A model generated the notes under the pieces. It saw only the letters and a list, made by a program, of their open reading frames with translations, did not search any database and was not told the DNA's origin. The position numbers and the translations under genes were made by a program. 33,048 bases of DNA from Ochromonas danica (Eukaryota > Sar > Chrysophyceae > Chromulinales > Chromulinaceae), in NCBI GenBank assembly GCA_015146655.1, contig VKHL01000229.1, forward strand, positions 1 through 33,048. The letters run 5' to 3'. Shown piece by piece: positions 10,219 to 19,329 of the stretch (positions are counted from its first letter, which is position 1; every line of letters begins with the position of its first letter).

Positions 10219-10267
10219 AGCCAGATATCTGGATATCTGGATATCTGGCTATTTAGAAATTTGGAGG
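10219..10267 (-). promoter_or_regulatory. Tandem 8-mer and shared upstream element before the ATP-synthase-I-like gene
   Basis: The 8-mer ATATCTGG is repeated three times at 10225-10248, within a dyad whose 10-bp arms are 10219-10228 and 10241-10250 (AGCCAGATAT). Read on the minus strand, 10267 to 10241 is a 27-nt word starting CCTCCAAATTTCTAAAT and ending GCCAGATAT. It ends 51 nt before the ATG at 10189. A copy matching at 22 of 27 positions stands 53 nt before the helicase ATG at 26546. The rest of the gap to IF-3 (10268-10504) shows only a short TACCTC/GAGGTA dyad at 10307-10325. Promoter role is inferred from position. Confidence 0.4.
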
Positions 10268-10504
10268 TAAAGCTTTTTGGCCCAAGTGGAGAGTAGACAC
10301 TATACATACCTCTATACTTGAGGTACATGTGACTCGCTGTTTGATTGGTGACCGGAACAGCTTGTTAGACAAGTAAGGATATACAGATGGTTCAATATTT
10401 GGGTGGGGAGTGTTTCTCACTGGTTAGTGAAGGGAATGCAAATACAAATAAAGTGTTTAGTTTATCAATAGAATTAATCTAGCGGAAGGTTAAGAATCCT
10501 ATTA

Positions 10505-11360
10505 CTATGCTCCTTTCTTGGGAGCAAGAATCATCATCATGGAGCGACCTTCCATCTTAGGGGGGCCCTCCATAGCAGCGCTTTGCAAAGCGTTGAAGAA
10601 CTTTACCATCACCTCCTGGGCAATCTCCTTATGCTGCATCTCTCTTCCTCTGAACTGTATCAGAACCTTTACCTGCACATCCACACCAACAACACCAACA
10701 ACAACAATAGTGACAGCAATACCGCACTGGTCAGACCCCAAGCATTACATAGCACAGTAAGCGTGAGAGTGGTCAACTTACTCGATCCCCTTCTAGTAAG
10801 AACTTCTGTGCTGCACGAACTCTCACTTCAAAATCGTGCTGCTCGATTCTATTGGACAGTTTGACCTGGATATAGATAGCAGCAAGTCATCAGTCAGTCA
10901 GTCAGTCAGTCTCAGCAAAGAGACACAGAGCACTAGGGCCAACCTCTTTCATGTCAGATCGTGTCTGCTTCTTCATGTTCTCCTTCTTCTTCTTCTCTAA
11001 TGCATATTTATGCTTACCATAGTCAACTATCTTGCAAACGGGTGGATCAGCCTGGTCGTTGATGAGGACGAGGTCGAGTTCCATTTCCTCAGCCTTCTCC
11101 AGGGCCTCACTCAGAGTGAAGATGCCAGCCATGACGTCTGCACTCTCAGGGGTATCACCTGGAAGTAGCAATCGTACACGATTGGCTTTGATATTTTCAT
11201 TAATAATAGCTTCAGGTGCCTTGGCACCAGGTTGAACTGCTCGATGCTCAGAGAAGGTCGACCGTTGCCTTGAAAAGGTTTTTAGAGGGTGTAGCTTGTA
11301 TCCATTGCAAGAGAGTGCAGCAAATAGAAGGAAGAATATGCAAGTAATCAATCTCAGCAT
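10505..11360 (-). CDS. infC: Translation initiation factor IF-3, plastid-targeted
   Basis: Three exons, 10944-11360, 10782-10865 and 10505-10672, with introns of 78 and 109 nt, giving 222 aa. IF-3 binds the 30S subunit, keeps it from joining 50S too early and checks the start codon. The N-terminal domain has INENIKANRVRLL and the linker SEALEKAEEMELDLVLIN, followed by PPVCKIVDYGKHKYALEKKKK. The C-terminal domain reads MKEVKLSNRIEQHDFEVR, then KFLLEGDRVKVLIQFRGRE and HKEIAQEV, all classic bacterial IF-3. Residues 1-20 are a signal peptide (LITCIFFLLFAALSCNG) followed by YKLHPLKTFSRQRS, a basic transit-like stretch with an aromatic +1, so plastid import is likely. The first intron carries a (CAGT)5 repeat. 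The gene is head-to-head with the 664-residue gene. Confidence 0.95.
10891..10910. repeat. (CAGT)5 microsatellite in IF-3 intron 1
   Basis: Five perfect copies of the tetranucleotide CAGT lie inside the first IF-3 intron (10866-10943). Shorter runs of the same GACT/CAGT word occur in the permease intron near 31709, in the fumarase leader near 26265 and near 32015. No function is implied. Confidence 0.85.
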
Positions 11361-11597
11361 TACTTCCGATAGGCTTTACTTCAGCAGGCGGCGCCACCCC
11401 AATTCCCGCTGCTCAACCAGAGAAACGCGCTTCTGTTTTTCTGTGGAATAGGTTTTTCTAATTAGCATTCCATGGAATATTTTGCTTGGGGATTGCAGAG
11501 TATCTTCATCGGATCCGTTCTCCCCGTACAGTACTGTCAGCCATGGGCGAAGTCTTTGGTCTTCAATGAAGACAACTAGAAAGAAAGACAAGACAAG

Positions 11598-13725
11598 ATG
11601 GACGATGAAACTTATGCGAAACATCTAGAAGAGTATAATACTCGTCTGATAGAACTTCGCAATGTCGCCAAGGGTAAACTTGGAGATAAAAGTGCTTTCA
11701 TTGCGATAGCATATGAGACAGGAGTTGTGGACCAGGACTTTGTCAAGAAAGCCACAGGAAGTATCTTAAAGTGCGAGGGAAACAGTGATTTCGTTATGAT
11801 CTGCCTCATTCGATTACTCTTTCTAGATGAAAACAAGTTTTCTGATGCCAAGATTCAGCAACAAATTCGTGAATCCAAGGAGCATATCTGTCATGCTTTG
11901 AGTGCTTTTCCCTTTTGGCCTGTCACGGATGAGAAGCCTACGCAAAACGTCGATAAAATCGTCTTCTGGTCTGAAAATCATATCTTTATGACCTTGAGCT
12001 GTGCCTATCTTTACAATCAATACTGTCAAAGCCGCCCCTCGACAACTACAGCCTCTGAGGGACTACCTGTGTTGGACAGCAATGCTGCCATTGTGAATAG
12101 CATCTTCCTCAAGTATTTGGATATTCATCTTGATAACCGCTTTAATGGTGTCTATGAGGTTAACTCACATGTTTACTTACCGTACACCATGTCAGCACTC
12201 TTGAATATCTTCGACTTTGCATCTGACCTGAATGTTCGTGAAAAAGCTGCACGTCTGATCAATCGTATTGTCTACCATGTCATGCTGTGTACTGACCCTC
12301 TACATGGTGTAGCAAATCTCTCTGCTAGTGCAAGAGCTTTCGATCGAACTCGTTTGCGCAACTTTGGCCACAACATAAACCAGTTAGTTAACTTGACTGT
12401 GGGTAAATCGCAGGATGAAGTGGACACCTCCCAGTTAGCTGACTTCCTGGCTTATTCATCATGGAGACCGTCAAAGGAGGCATATGAGGCACTATATTTT
12501 GTAGGTTTTGTTCGTGGGCTGAAGCTAAGTCATACACTCGAAGAGTTGTCTACGATCTATGGTTGTAACGCCTTCTCGACTGAGAAGAAGGATGAGAATG
12601 TCCCCTTGTATTGGTCTGCTGGGCTAATCACTCATCCAGCTATGATTCGTAAGACGAGAGAGTATCAACGCCGCAAGCATCTCGGCAACAACACTCATCT
12701 GTGGCCATTGGCCTTGTCTTGCTTATCAGATAACTGCATCCAAGGTACCTCTGAAACTTATCATATGTTCTCCTTGGGACAGCAGTATTTGGGGATCAAA
12801 CTGAATGTCTTCAAGAATCCTCGTCAAGGCTTGCTATTGTCTTCTTTCGATCTGTACAATGCGCATCTCTCAGGTTTCCAACAGCTTCCTTGGATGGCTA
12901 ACATTTCAGGTGTTCCAGTGTGGACTCAGGTAATTTATTTTAAGAAGTCTATGAAATATTGCAAGGTGGCTAATCGGTGGCATTGATGTTTCAGGCAGGA
13001 ACTGGCAAGGAAGGGATCATGAAATTCGGATTGCACAACACCCATAGTCCGGCAGTTCAACAACGAGATGGACTGCTTGTTGCCACTTACATTACTCCGA
13101 AAACTCTAGGAAACAGCTTGATTACAGGGGTAAGGGGTTTTATTCCGTGCTTGATTATGTTTGATAATCCCAATTGCTGCATCTCGCTTGCGATCAGGCC
13201 TTGTTTCCTTTCAGTGTGCGTCTTTTCTGGCCCAGACCTTACTTCGAAGGAGAAGAGTTGAATGAACAGCTCGTTGAACATATCAATTTTGGCAATGAGC
13301 AAGGCCGACTTGTGGTGAATGGCACATATCCCTCCAGCTCATTATTCCGCTTCTTGCGCAGAGCTGACTTTTTGAATGGAATGCTCTGGATGGTCGGGAG
13401 AGTTCGTGGTTGCTATATTGGTGTTCTTTGTACTGCTGAAACTGAGATGGATGCTTCTTCCAGTCATGATGCCACCATTCAGCCACTCTCACAAGACGCG
13501 AAGCGAACCATCCCTCGCCGCATCTGCAAAGCCATTCAACACTCTTGGGTGGTGGTTGTAGCAACTTCTGAGGAATATCCTGATATCAGCTCCTTTATTA
13601 GAGATCGATTGAGTAATATCGTGATCAGTGAAGAAGTTGGAAATATTTACAAGATTATTGTCAAAGATGGAGTCAACCACATTGACTACACTTTGAACAC
13701 CAAGCCTTTGCCCAAGAAGAAGTGA
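11598..13725 (+). CDS. Unrecognised 664-residue protein with WSENH motif
   Basis: Three exons, 11598-12929, 12995-13129 and 13198-13725, with introns of 65 and 68 nt. There is no signal peptide or membrane segment. The protein is rich in helix-forming stretches, with a conserved-looking FWSENHIFMTLSCAYLYNQ block at about residues 123-141 and aromatic-rich loops (HLWPLALSCLSD, QLPWMANISGVPVWTQ). The tail is basic (TKPLPKKK). A W-x-E-N-H word followed by small, aromatic helices recalls alpha/alpha-toroid (six-hairpin) carbohydrate-active proteins, but I cannot name a family and that idea is only an inference. The ATG is preceded by a purine-rich leader and lies 237 bp from the divergent IF-3 start. 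The gene model is strong; the function is unknown. Confidence 0.8.
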
Positions 13726-14379
13726 ATACTTTTTGTTATGTGTGAACAAGTATCAAAACCTTCAATAATGCAATGTACGACGTAGAAATTATATCTGTGC
13801 TCAAGTAACTAATGAATCTGTCTGCAAACCTTAAATCTATTGTCCTCAAGTATGGTAGTCGAGTGCTCCTCGGACCACGCCTCGGAATCCACGTAATGAT
13901 GAAAAAGCTGGGATCTTGGGAAACCAGAGCTCTTGTGCTTGTCAGCAGTAGGGCAGCTTCTGAAAAAAAGCATGAGAATGCCGGGTCGCCTTACACTGCT
14001 CCCCTCATCTTCCACTTGCATTCTCTTCAACAGTTGCTCACCAATTGCACTCCAAATATCATTCTCAATAAATATTATACATGAAGAGGCCAAACCCAAT
14101 AATCAAGCGAAACACGCCAAGTTTCGTTTCTTTTTCTGTTTTCACTGCGTTTTGGGAAGTTAATATTGACCTGACAGTTGACCTGTCTGCATGGTGAAGA
14201 ACGCCTCCATCAACCTGGCAAATCTCCTTTTCAAACGCCCATAAACGCGAATTGAAGTCCGATCAGGTACGCCAGCTCTCAGTGTGCTCGAGATCAAATC
14301 AATCGACAGCATCACATCAAGTCCGACATCTTTCTTTCGGTTTACATTTCTTACATTTCCTTTCAAATTTTCTCTCTTG
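13726..14379. other. Intergenic stretch with competing open frames on both strands
   Basis: It separates two plus-strand genes. A 90-codon ATG frame runs 13812-14084 on the plus strand. The minus strand is open over nearly the same bases in two frames, one of which follows a good pyrimidine-rich acceptor (tgctttttttcag, ending near 13956) and runs to about 13738. None shows a family motif, and no complete exon chain with a start codon could be built, so no gene is called. The last 60 bases before 14380 are pyrimidine-rich leader sequence. Confidence 0.4.
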
Positions 14380-17300
14380 ATGTCGTCGACCAAGAATCTA
14401 AAAGTGGATGTGGAAGACTCAGCATTAGCTGAGAATTCGGAAAATGTTGGCGTGGGTGAGAATGAGTCTTCAACGAAACTGAACCCACGCCAAGAATTAG
14501 AATTAAAGAAAGAAAAATTGAGACAAAAAGAAGAAGCGAACTACACTTATAAGCCTCAATTAGTGGCTTCTTCGAGAGGACGGTCTAAGGAAGTCAAAGG
14601 TGCGGATGAAAGTCGCTTTGACAAGCTCTACAGTGACGCCTTGAAGAGACACCTGCAGTCACAATGGAAAGAAGAAAATGGTGATAAAGACCTTTCTTTC
14701 ACTCCCAAATTGGTTTCTCGTGGTCGATCTTCTTCTCGTGGTGGATCCACCAGTCGATCTGCCTCGAAAGAGAGAGGTGAACCTTTCCACGAGCGATTGA
14801 GTGTGGCTAGCATAAGTCCCAAGAAGGCTGCACTGCCAGAGAAGGACTTGACCTTTAAGCCTACTATATCTAAGAGAGCTCAATCGTTAGAAAGAAAAGA
14901 AGAGAAAGATCCTGCCGAGAGACTCTATCATCAAAACCGGGTTATGAAAGGTACGCGTTGGCTCTGTCTATGTTGTGTCTTTGCTGCTTTTTAATAATAA
15001 TGGTGCTATGGGCAATTTCATTATATAGAGAAACTATTGCGCAAGAAGTCTGAAGCAGATTTGAAGGAATTGGAAGATTGCACGTTTGCCCCTGCAATCA
15101 TCGGCCTGAAGAATGGGAATGGAGCCGATAGAGAAGCCCTGCTTGAAAGAATGCAGAAGTTTGAAGCACAACGTGCGAAACGAATTGAAGACATTCAGAA
15201 GCAAAAAGAAGAATCCGAAAATGCCAAGCTTACTTTTAAACCTTCCCTCAATATCAAGAAAAGATCTTCCACGCCTACTGGGTTAGTGTGGTTGCTTAGT
15301 TGAATGCTACTTGAATTTTGCTTCAAAACTTAACTTCGTTCTATTGTTCAGAAAACCTGAGAAGCCAGTCTATGAACGCCTTAGTGCTCCGTTGGAACGC
15401 CCCGTTGTGGAGGATCCCAACCTCACTTTCAAGCCCAAGATTGGTGAGTTTGTTTGTTTGTTACCGTTGAACTTGCGCTAACTGCATCATTGAGTAGTAT
15501 CCAAACGCGCCGCATCTCCAGGCCCCATCCAAGCTGACGAGGATGTTCACGTTCGCTTGTTTAAGGACGGCGTGCAGAAAAAGCGCGAAGCCGAGATTAA
15601 AGCTCTCGCTATGAGAGAATCCCTTGAGACAGACTTGACTTTTAAGCCATCTTTGCGTACCGGTCCAACCACTCGATCACCCCGTAGTGGTGATGAAAGT
15701 ACAGATAAGCCATTTTTGGAGCGCGTAAGCGAGGAGATCAGTAGTTGGGCAACCATGAAAGAGTCTCTCAGTAAAATCAAGGAGGAAATGGAGCTTAAAG
15801 ACTGCACATTCTCGCCCAAGATTATCAACACCGCTACTACGAAGAGGAAGTAAGCATGTCCTTCTTTTGATTTGAGAAATCTTCGACTGATCACGTGTCA
15901 TTTTAGGGATGATGACAAGCCTCTCTATGATCGCTTGGTTGAAGAAGCAGAACGGACTAGAAAGGAAGTGGAAAAGAAAAAGGAGGAGCAAGCAGTGAAG
16001 GAGCTTGAAGGAGTGACCTTTAGTCCGGTTTTGCCGCGCGCTTCTATCAGCATGGCGATGAACAGATCTACCACAGGAGAGGATATCTATACTCGTCTCA
16101 ACCACTCCATGACAGAGTCACTCTCTCGAACCAATTCCTTGTTGCAGTTCCATAATAGTCATCATATCATTGATCATGATGGGGCAAGCAGTGTTGCTCA
16201 GTCCTCTGTTGCATGTTCAACAACCACTGGTGGCACCAATACTGCCCAAAAGGTGAATCTCCTGTCTGAGAAAGAGCTTGACAAGGTCTTTGGTCGTTTG
16301 ACCAGTGCTACTCCCGAGCGTCATCGTAATTCTTCTGGTTCCGCTCCAGCTGTTGAGCCAAAGAAAGTTGTTCTTCCAGCCAACGAAGTGAGCAAGGTAG
16401 TTGATCGCCTGAGCAAATCCTTCACGAAGTCTGATCTGGAAACTCTTATTGAAGAGGATGAACAAACGCGTGCCAATTTGCGCAAGAGCATTCCTAAAGT
16501 TCCTTCTTCATCCCTTGATAAGATATTTGAGCGAGTGGCATCTCGCACCACCGCTGCGACTCAAAACTCCACTACTCAAAAAGTGGAAGATAAGTCCGCT
16601 ACGGTAGCAACACCAAGCCACACAAAGAAACGCGAGCCATCTCCTGCTGTTAAGAGCAAGGCAGTTGCAAGCCCTTCTTCCGCTGCACCCTCTCCAGCTA
16701 ATGGAACACGTCGTTCGACAAGTCTCACTCCCTCCCGGACGGCGACCACTCCCATCAAGACACCTTTGGTGTCGCCTAAACCTGCGTCCGTTACTCCTCC
16801 CAAAAGAACTGCAACACCTAACAAGGCCGCTGCAACTTCTGTTCACAAAGCGGCCCCTAAAGATATTACCGCTGCCTCTCCTGCGGAGCCTGCTTCAACT
16901 ACCGTTAAAACTGCAACTTCTGTTCACAAGGCGGCCCCTAAAGATGTTACCGCTGCCTCTCCTGCGGAGCCCGCCTCAACAAATGTTAAGGCTTCGCCTG
17001 CTCCCGCTGCTAAAGCACCTGCTTCAGTTTCGAAAACTCCTGCCGCTGTGAAGACCGCTCCATCAAATACCAATGGAGCAGAGAATACTCCGCCACCGCC
17101 TGCTCGGGCTGTCCTGCGAGGAGTAAAGAGTCCGTCAGCTACTGAAGTGGCGTCTCCTGGTCCCTCTCCGGCTGTTCCTCCGGCACCACCTGCCACGGCA
17201 GTCAAGCCATCCACCGTGTCTAACCCTTCCAAGCCGGCGTATCAAGCTCCTGCTGGAAAGGAGGATTTCTTAGCCAAACTCGAATCATCATTGAACATGT

Positions 17301-17728
17301 TGGGACTGGATATCAACGGCCAACCGTTGGCTGGAAAAAGTGCTTTTCCTGTTGTTGTTGCGATGGCGTCGCGTAATCCATTGCCTCCTGCTGTGCCTGC
17401 GGCTGTGGTAGCCGTGCCGCCTCCTGCTGTTGTTGAAGAAACTCAAGGGGAGAGTGAAGTTGGTCCTGAGACAGTTATCTCTCAGACTATTGACACGGAG
17501 CAAGTGAACGAAGAGACTGCTCATTTGCCAGAGGAAGAAGTTGCAACTCCTATCGTCAGTCCCTTGACAGACGGCTTTTCTTCTGTGCTTGCAAGTGATG
17601 GCTCAGTAATTCCTGACAATGAAGTGGTTGAAACCAGCTCTGAGCAGTCTCTTTCCCATCCTCCTCAAGCTGATCCGGTGGAGGGAGCTGTTAGCAGCGA
17701 ATTGGGGCCTGAAGACACCACTGAATAA
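14380..17728 (+). CDS. TFxP-repeat, coiled-coil protein with long Ala/Pro/Ser/Thr tail
   Basis: Five exons, 14380-14950, 15029-15281, 15352-15443, 15498-15849 and 15907-17728, with introns of 54-78 nt, giving 1029 aa. Residues 50-470 carry nine copies of a unit of about 50 residues ending in [DEN]-[LCV]-[TS]-[FY]-x-P-x-[IL] (near 56, 107, 159, 209, 259, 300, 353, 409, 460). Most are preceded by a xP-[FLV]-[YLH]-[ED]-R-[LMV] word and a charged helix such as EEAERTRKEVEKKKEEQ. Similar units occur in protist cytoskeleton or flagellum-associated proteins, a loose analogy only. From about 580 the chain is disordered, with a tandem 27-residue duplication. The last 170 residues are acidic. There are no membrane segments. 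The first ATG after the pyrimidine-rich leader is used as start. Function unknown. Confidence 0.8.
16832..16993 (+). repeat. Tandem 81-bp duplication inside the TFxP-repeat gene
   Basis: Two adjacent 81-bp units (16832-16912 and 16913-16993) encode ATSVHKAAPKD[IV]TAASPAEP and a following PAST-V tail, 27 residues each. They differ at only a few bases, mostly near the 3' end, which points to a recent in-frame duplication in the disordered tail. Confidence 0.9.
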
Positions 17729-18098
17729 AACACTATTACAAGGTATTCTAGGCGATGGTGCGCAGTCTGAATCTCGTTTGTTTCTTGTCCTCTCCTTGTG
17801 TGTAAATCTGCAATGCTAATAGCTGTTGATAATAGGCAATATATGATTGGGTAGTCTAGAGATTTGGTTTCCTCGTTCCACCTAATTAAACTGCTCCAAG
17901 ACTTTTTGATGTAAACAGAAAAGTTATCTCTTCCTTGCCAACCAACTGTTCCAGATAGAAGACAGTCTATCTGGTGTTGTACACGTACAGTACAAGGTGC
18001 TGCAGCTGCAGATTGTTGTTGTTGTTATTGTTGTTGTTTTTGGTGAAACTTATTGTTGTTTTGCGTGGTTCAAGAACTGAAGCGTTTTGATTTTCAAG
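17729..18098. other. 3' flank of the TFxP-repeat gene
   Basis: No coding sequence is seen. The stretch holds a perfect 9-bp hairpin (CCAGATAGA at 17951-17959, TCTATCTGG at 17966-17974, six-base loop) and a GTT-rich microsatellite at about 18013-18040. It ends at the target duplication of the inverted-repeat element. Confidence 0.5.
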
Positions 18099-18104
18099 GA
18101 AACC

Positions 18105-18145
18105 CAGTGACCTCCAAAAATCCAGACACGCCAGATATGCGAACA
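18105..18145 (+). repeat. Left terminal inverted repeat (41 bp)
   Basis: This is the left arm of the perfect inverted repeat, flanked on its outside by GAAACC. It contains CCTCCAAA followed 11 bases later by GCCAGATAT, a pair also seen in the upstream element at 10241-10267. Confidence 0.9.
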
Positions 18146-19224
18146 GAACCAGAACATCATCAAAATCAAATTCTCTTCAATAGCATTTTTGTTGTTGATC
18201 CTTAACTGTTATTTGCACGAATTTTAAGCAGTTCATTAATTATTTTCTATATCTTTGTTGTAACGAAAGAAAATTCTGAATCGATGCATTATTTTGGTCG
18301 AATTCCATCTTGGAGCCCTTGGACCGACTCACTCGTTTCGGTGACCTGAACTAGATACCGAGGACATCAGATAACAAAATAGCGAATCGTTCAGATGTGA
18401 ATAACTAGTGGGATTTCCATGGGTCAGTTTTGTGAGGTCTGGCATTAAAAGAAAGGCACCTTGGGAGGATGGAACAGAAAGAACGGAGAATTGGAAGAAG
18501 CGACAATCGATCAATTTCATGAAAGAGGCTGTCTTCCTCCTCTCTTCAACAGGGAGGGTTTGTCTAACATTCATAAAAAGATGGTTGGTCAAGTTTGTCG
18601 GCGAATATCTATTCGCAAACGCGAGTTCTGTACGATTTGAGAGGAAGAGGCTGGACTGGACTGTGCCATGAACCTGTACCATTTTCATTGTGCTGCCGGC
18701 TTTCCAGCTCCTCCTGTCTTCGTTAGTCAAAACGACTCAAGGCGGTGCAGATACGCTGGCTCCCAACTTCTTACCTAATGAAAAACAAACCGCAGCACGA
18801 AAAGGGACAGCTCGTTTGCCAAACTCCCTTCCATTTGTGAGGTAGCTACTTCAGTAAATCTAAGTACAATTAAAAACACCAACAAAGTAGTTATCAATTT
18901 CATAGTTGCGTTCGATTAGACATGGATCTAGTCTTATTACCTGTGTCCTTCTGTGCTGGTTGCTTGGGATCATAGGTTGGTGAACGAGAAGAAAGGGAAA
19001 CCTATGAGAGATTCAGAGCCATGAAATTGTCAACGAATTCAACATTTTCAGCTATTTTTCATTCACTGTTCAACATTACCTGGTAATATTATATATCATT
19101 CGATTCGTCTCATCGAGAGGAATTCAATGATAATGGTCTTTTTGTATGAGAACGCAGGAAAACAAAGAAATTGCTCTTTGAAAACTCTGAAAAAGAATGT
19201 AAAAAACCGTTGGGTTTCGGTTGG

Positions 19225-19265
19225 TGTTCGCATATCTGGCGTGTCTGGATTTTTGGAGGTCACTG
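19225..19265 (-). repeat. Right terminal inverted repeat (41 bp)
   Basis: This is the exact reverse complement of 18105-18145, flanked on its outside by GAAACC at 19266-19271. It sits in the region upstream of the 766-residue gene. Confidence 0.9.
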
Positions 19266-19329
19266 GAAACCTAGAAACGAAGCCCAGCGAAGTGGCGATG
19301 CCAAGCTGGGGTTACTGAGTGATTATTAG

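Larger units (their letters stand above)
18099..19271. mobile_element. Non-autonomous TIR transposon-like element (1161 bp plus 6-bp target duplications)
   Basis: Bases 18105-18145 and 19225-19265 are perfect 41-bp inverted repeats that begin CAGTGACCTCC. The six bases directly outside each end are identical direct copies, GAAACC at 18099-18104 and 19266-19271, as expected for a target-site duplication. Identity stops sharply at the outer edge. The interior (about 1.08 kb) has only weak open frames (18408-18671 plus, 18329-18730 minus) with no transposase motif, so the element would be non-autonomous, like a large MITE. CAGTG-type ends recall hAT elements, but those make 8-bp duplications; 6 bp suits other superfamilies, so the class is open. 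The right end lies 58 bp before the ATG of the next gene and may supply promoter sequence. Confidence 0.75.

Noticed and set aside
13812-14084. Plus-strand 90-codon ATG frame and its antisense partners
   Set aside because: Both strands are open over the same bases, no motif is seen and no full exon chain could be built; kept only as an unassigned stretch.
18329-18730. Open frames inside the inverted-repeat element as a possible transposase
   Set aside because: The minus frame (133 codons) and plus frame (87 codons) overlap each other, lack catalytic motifs and are far too short.
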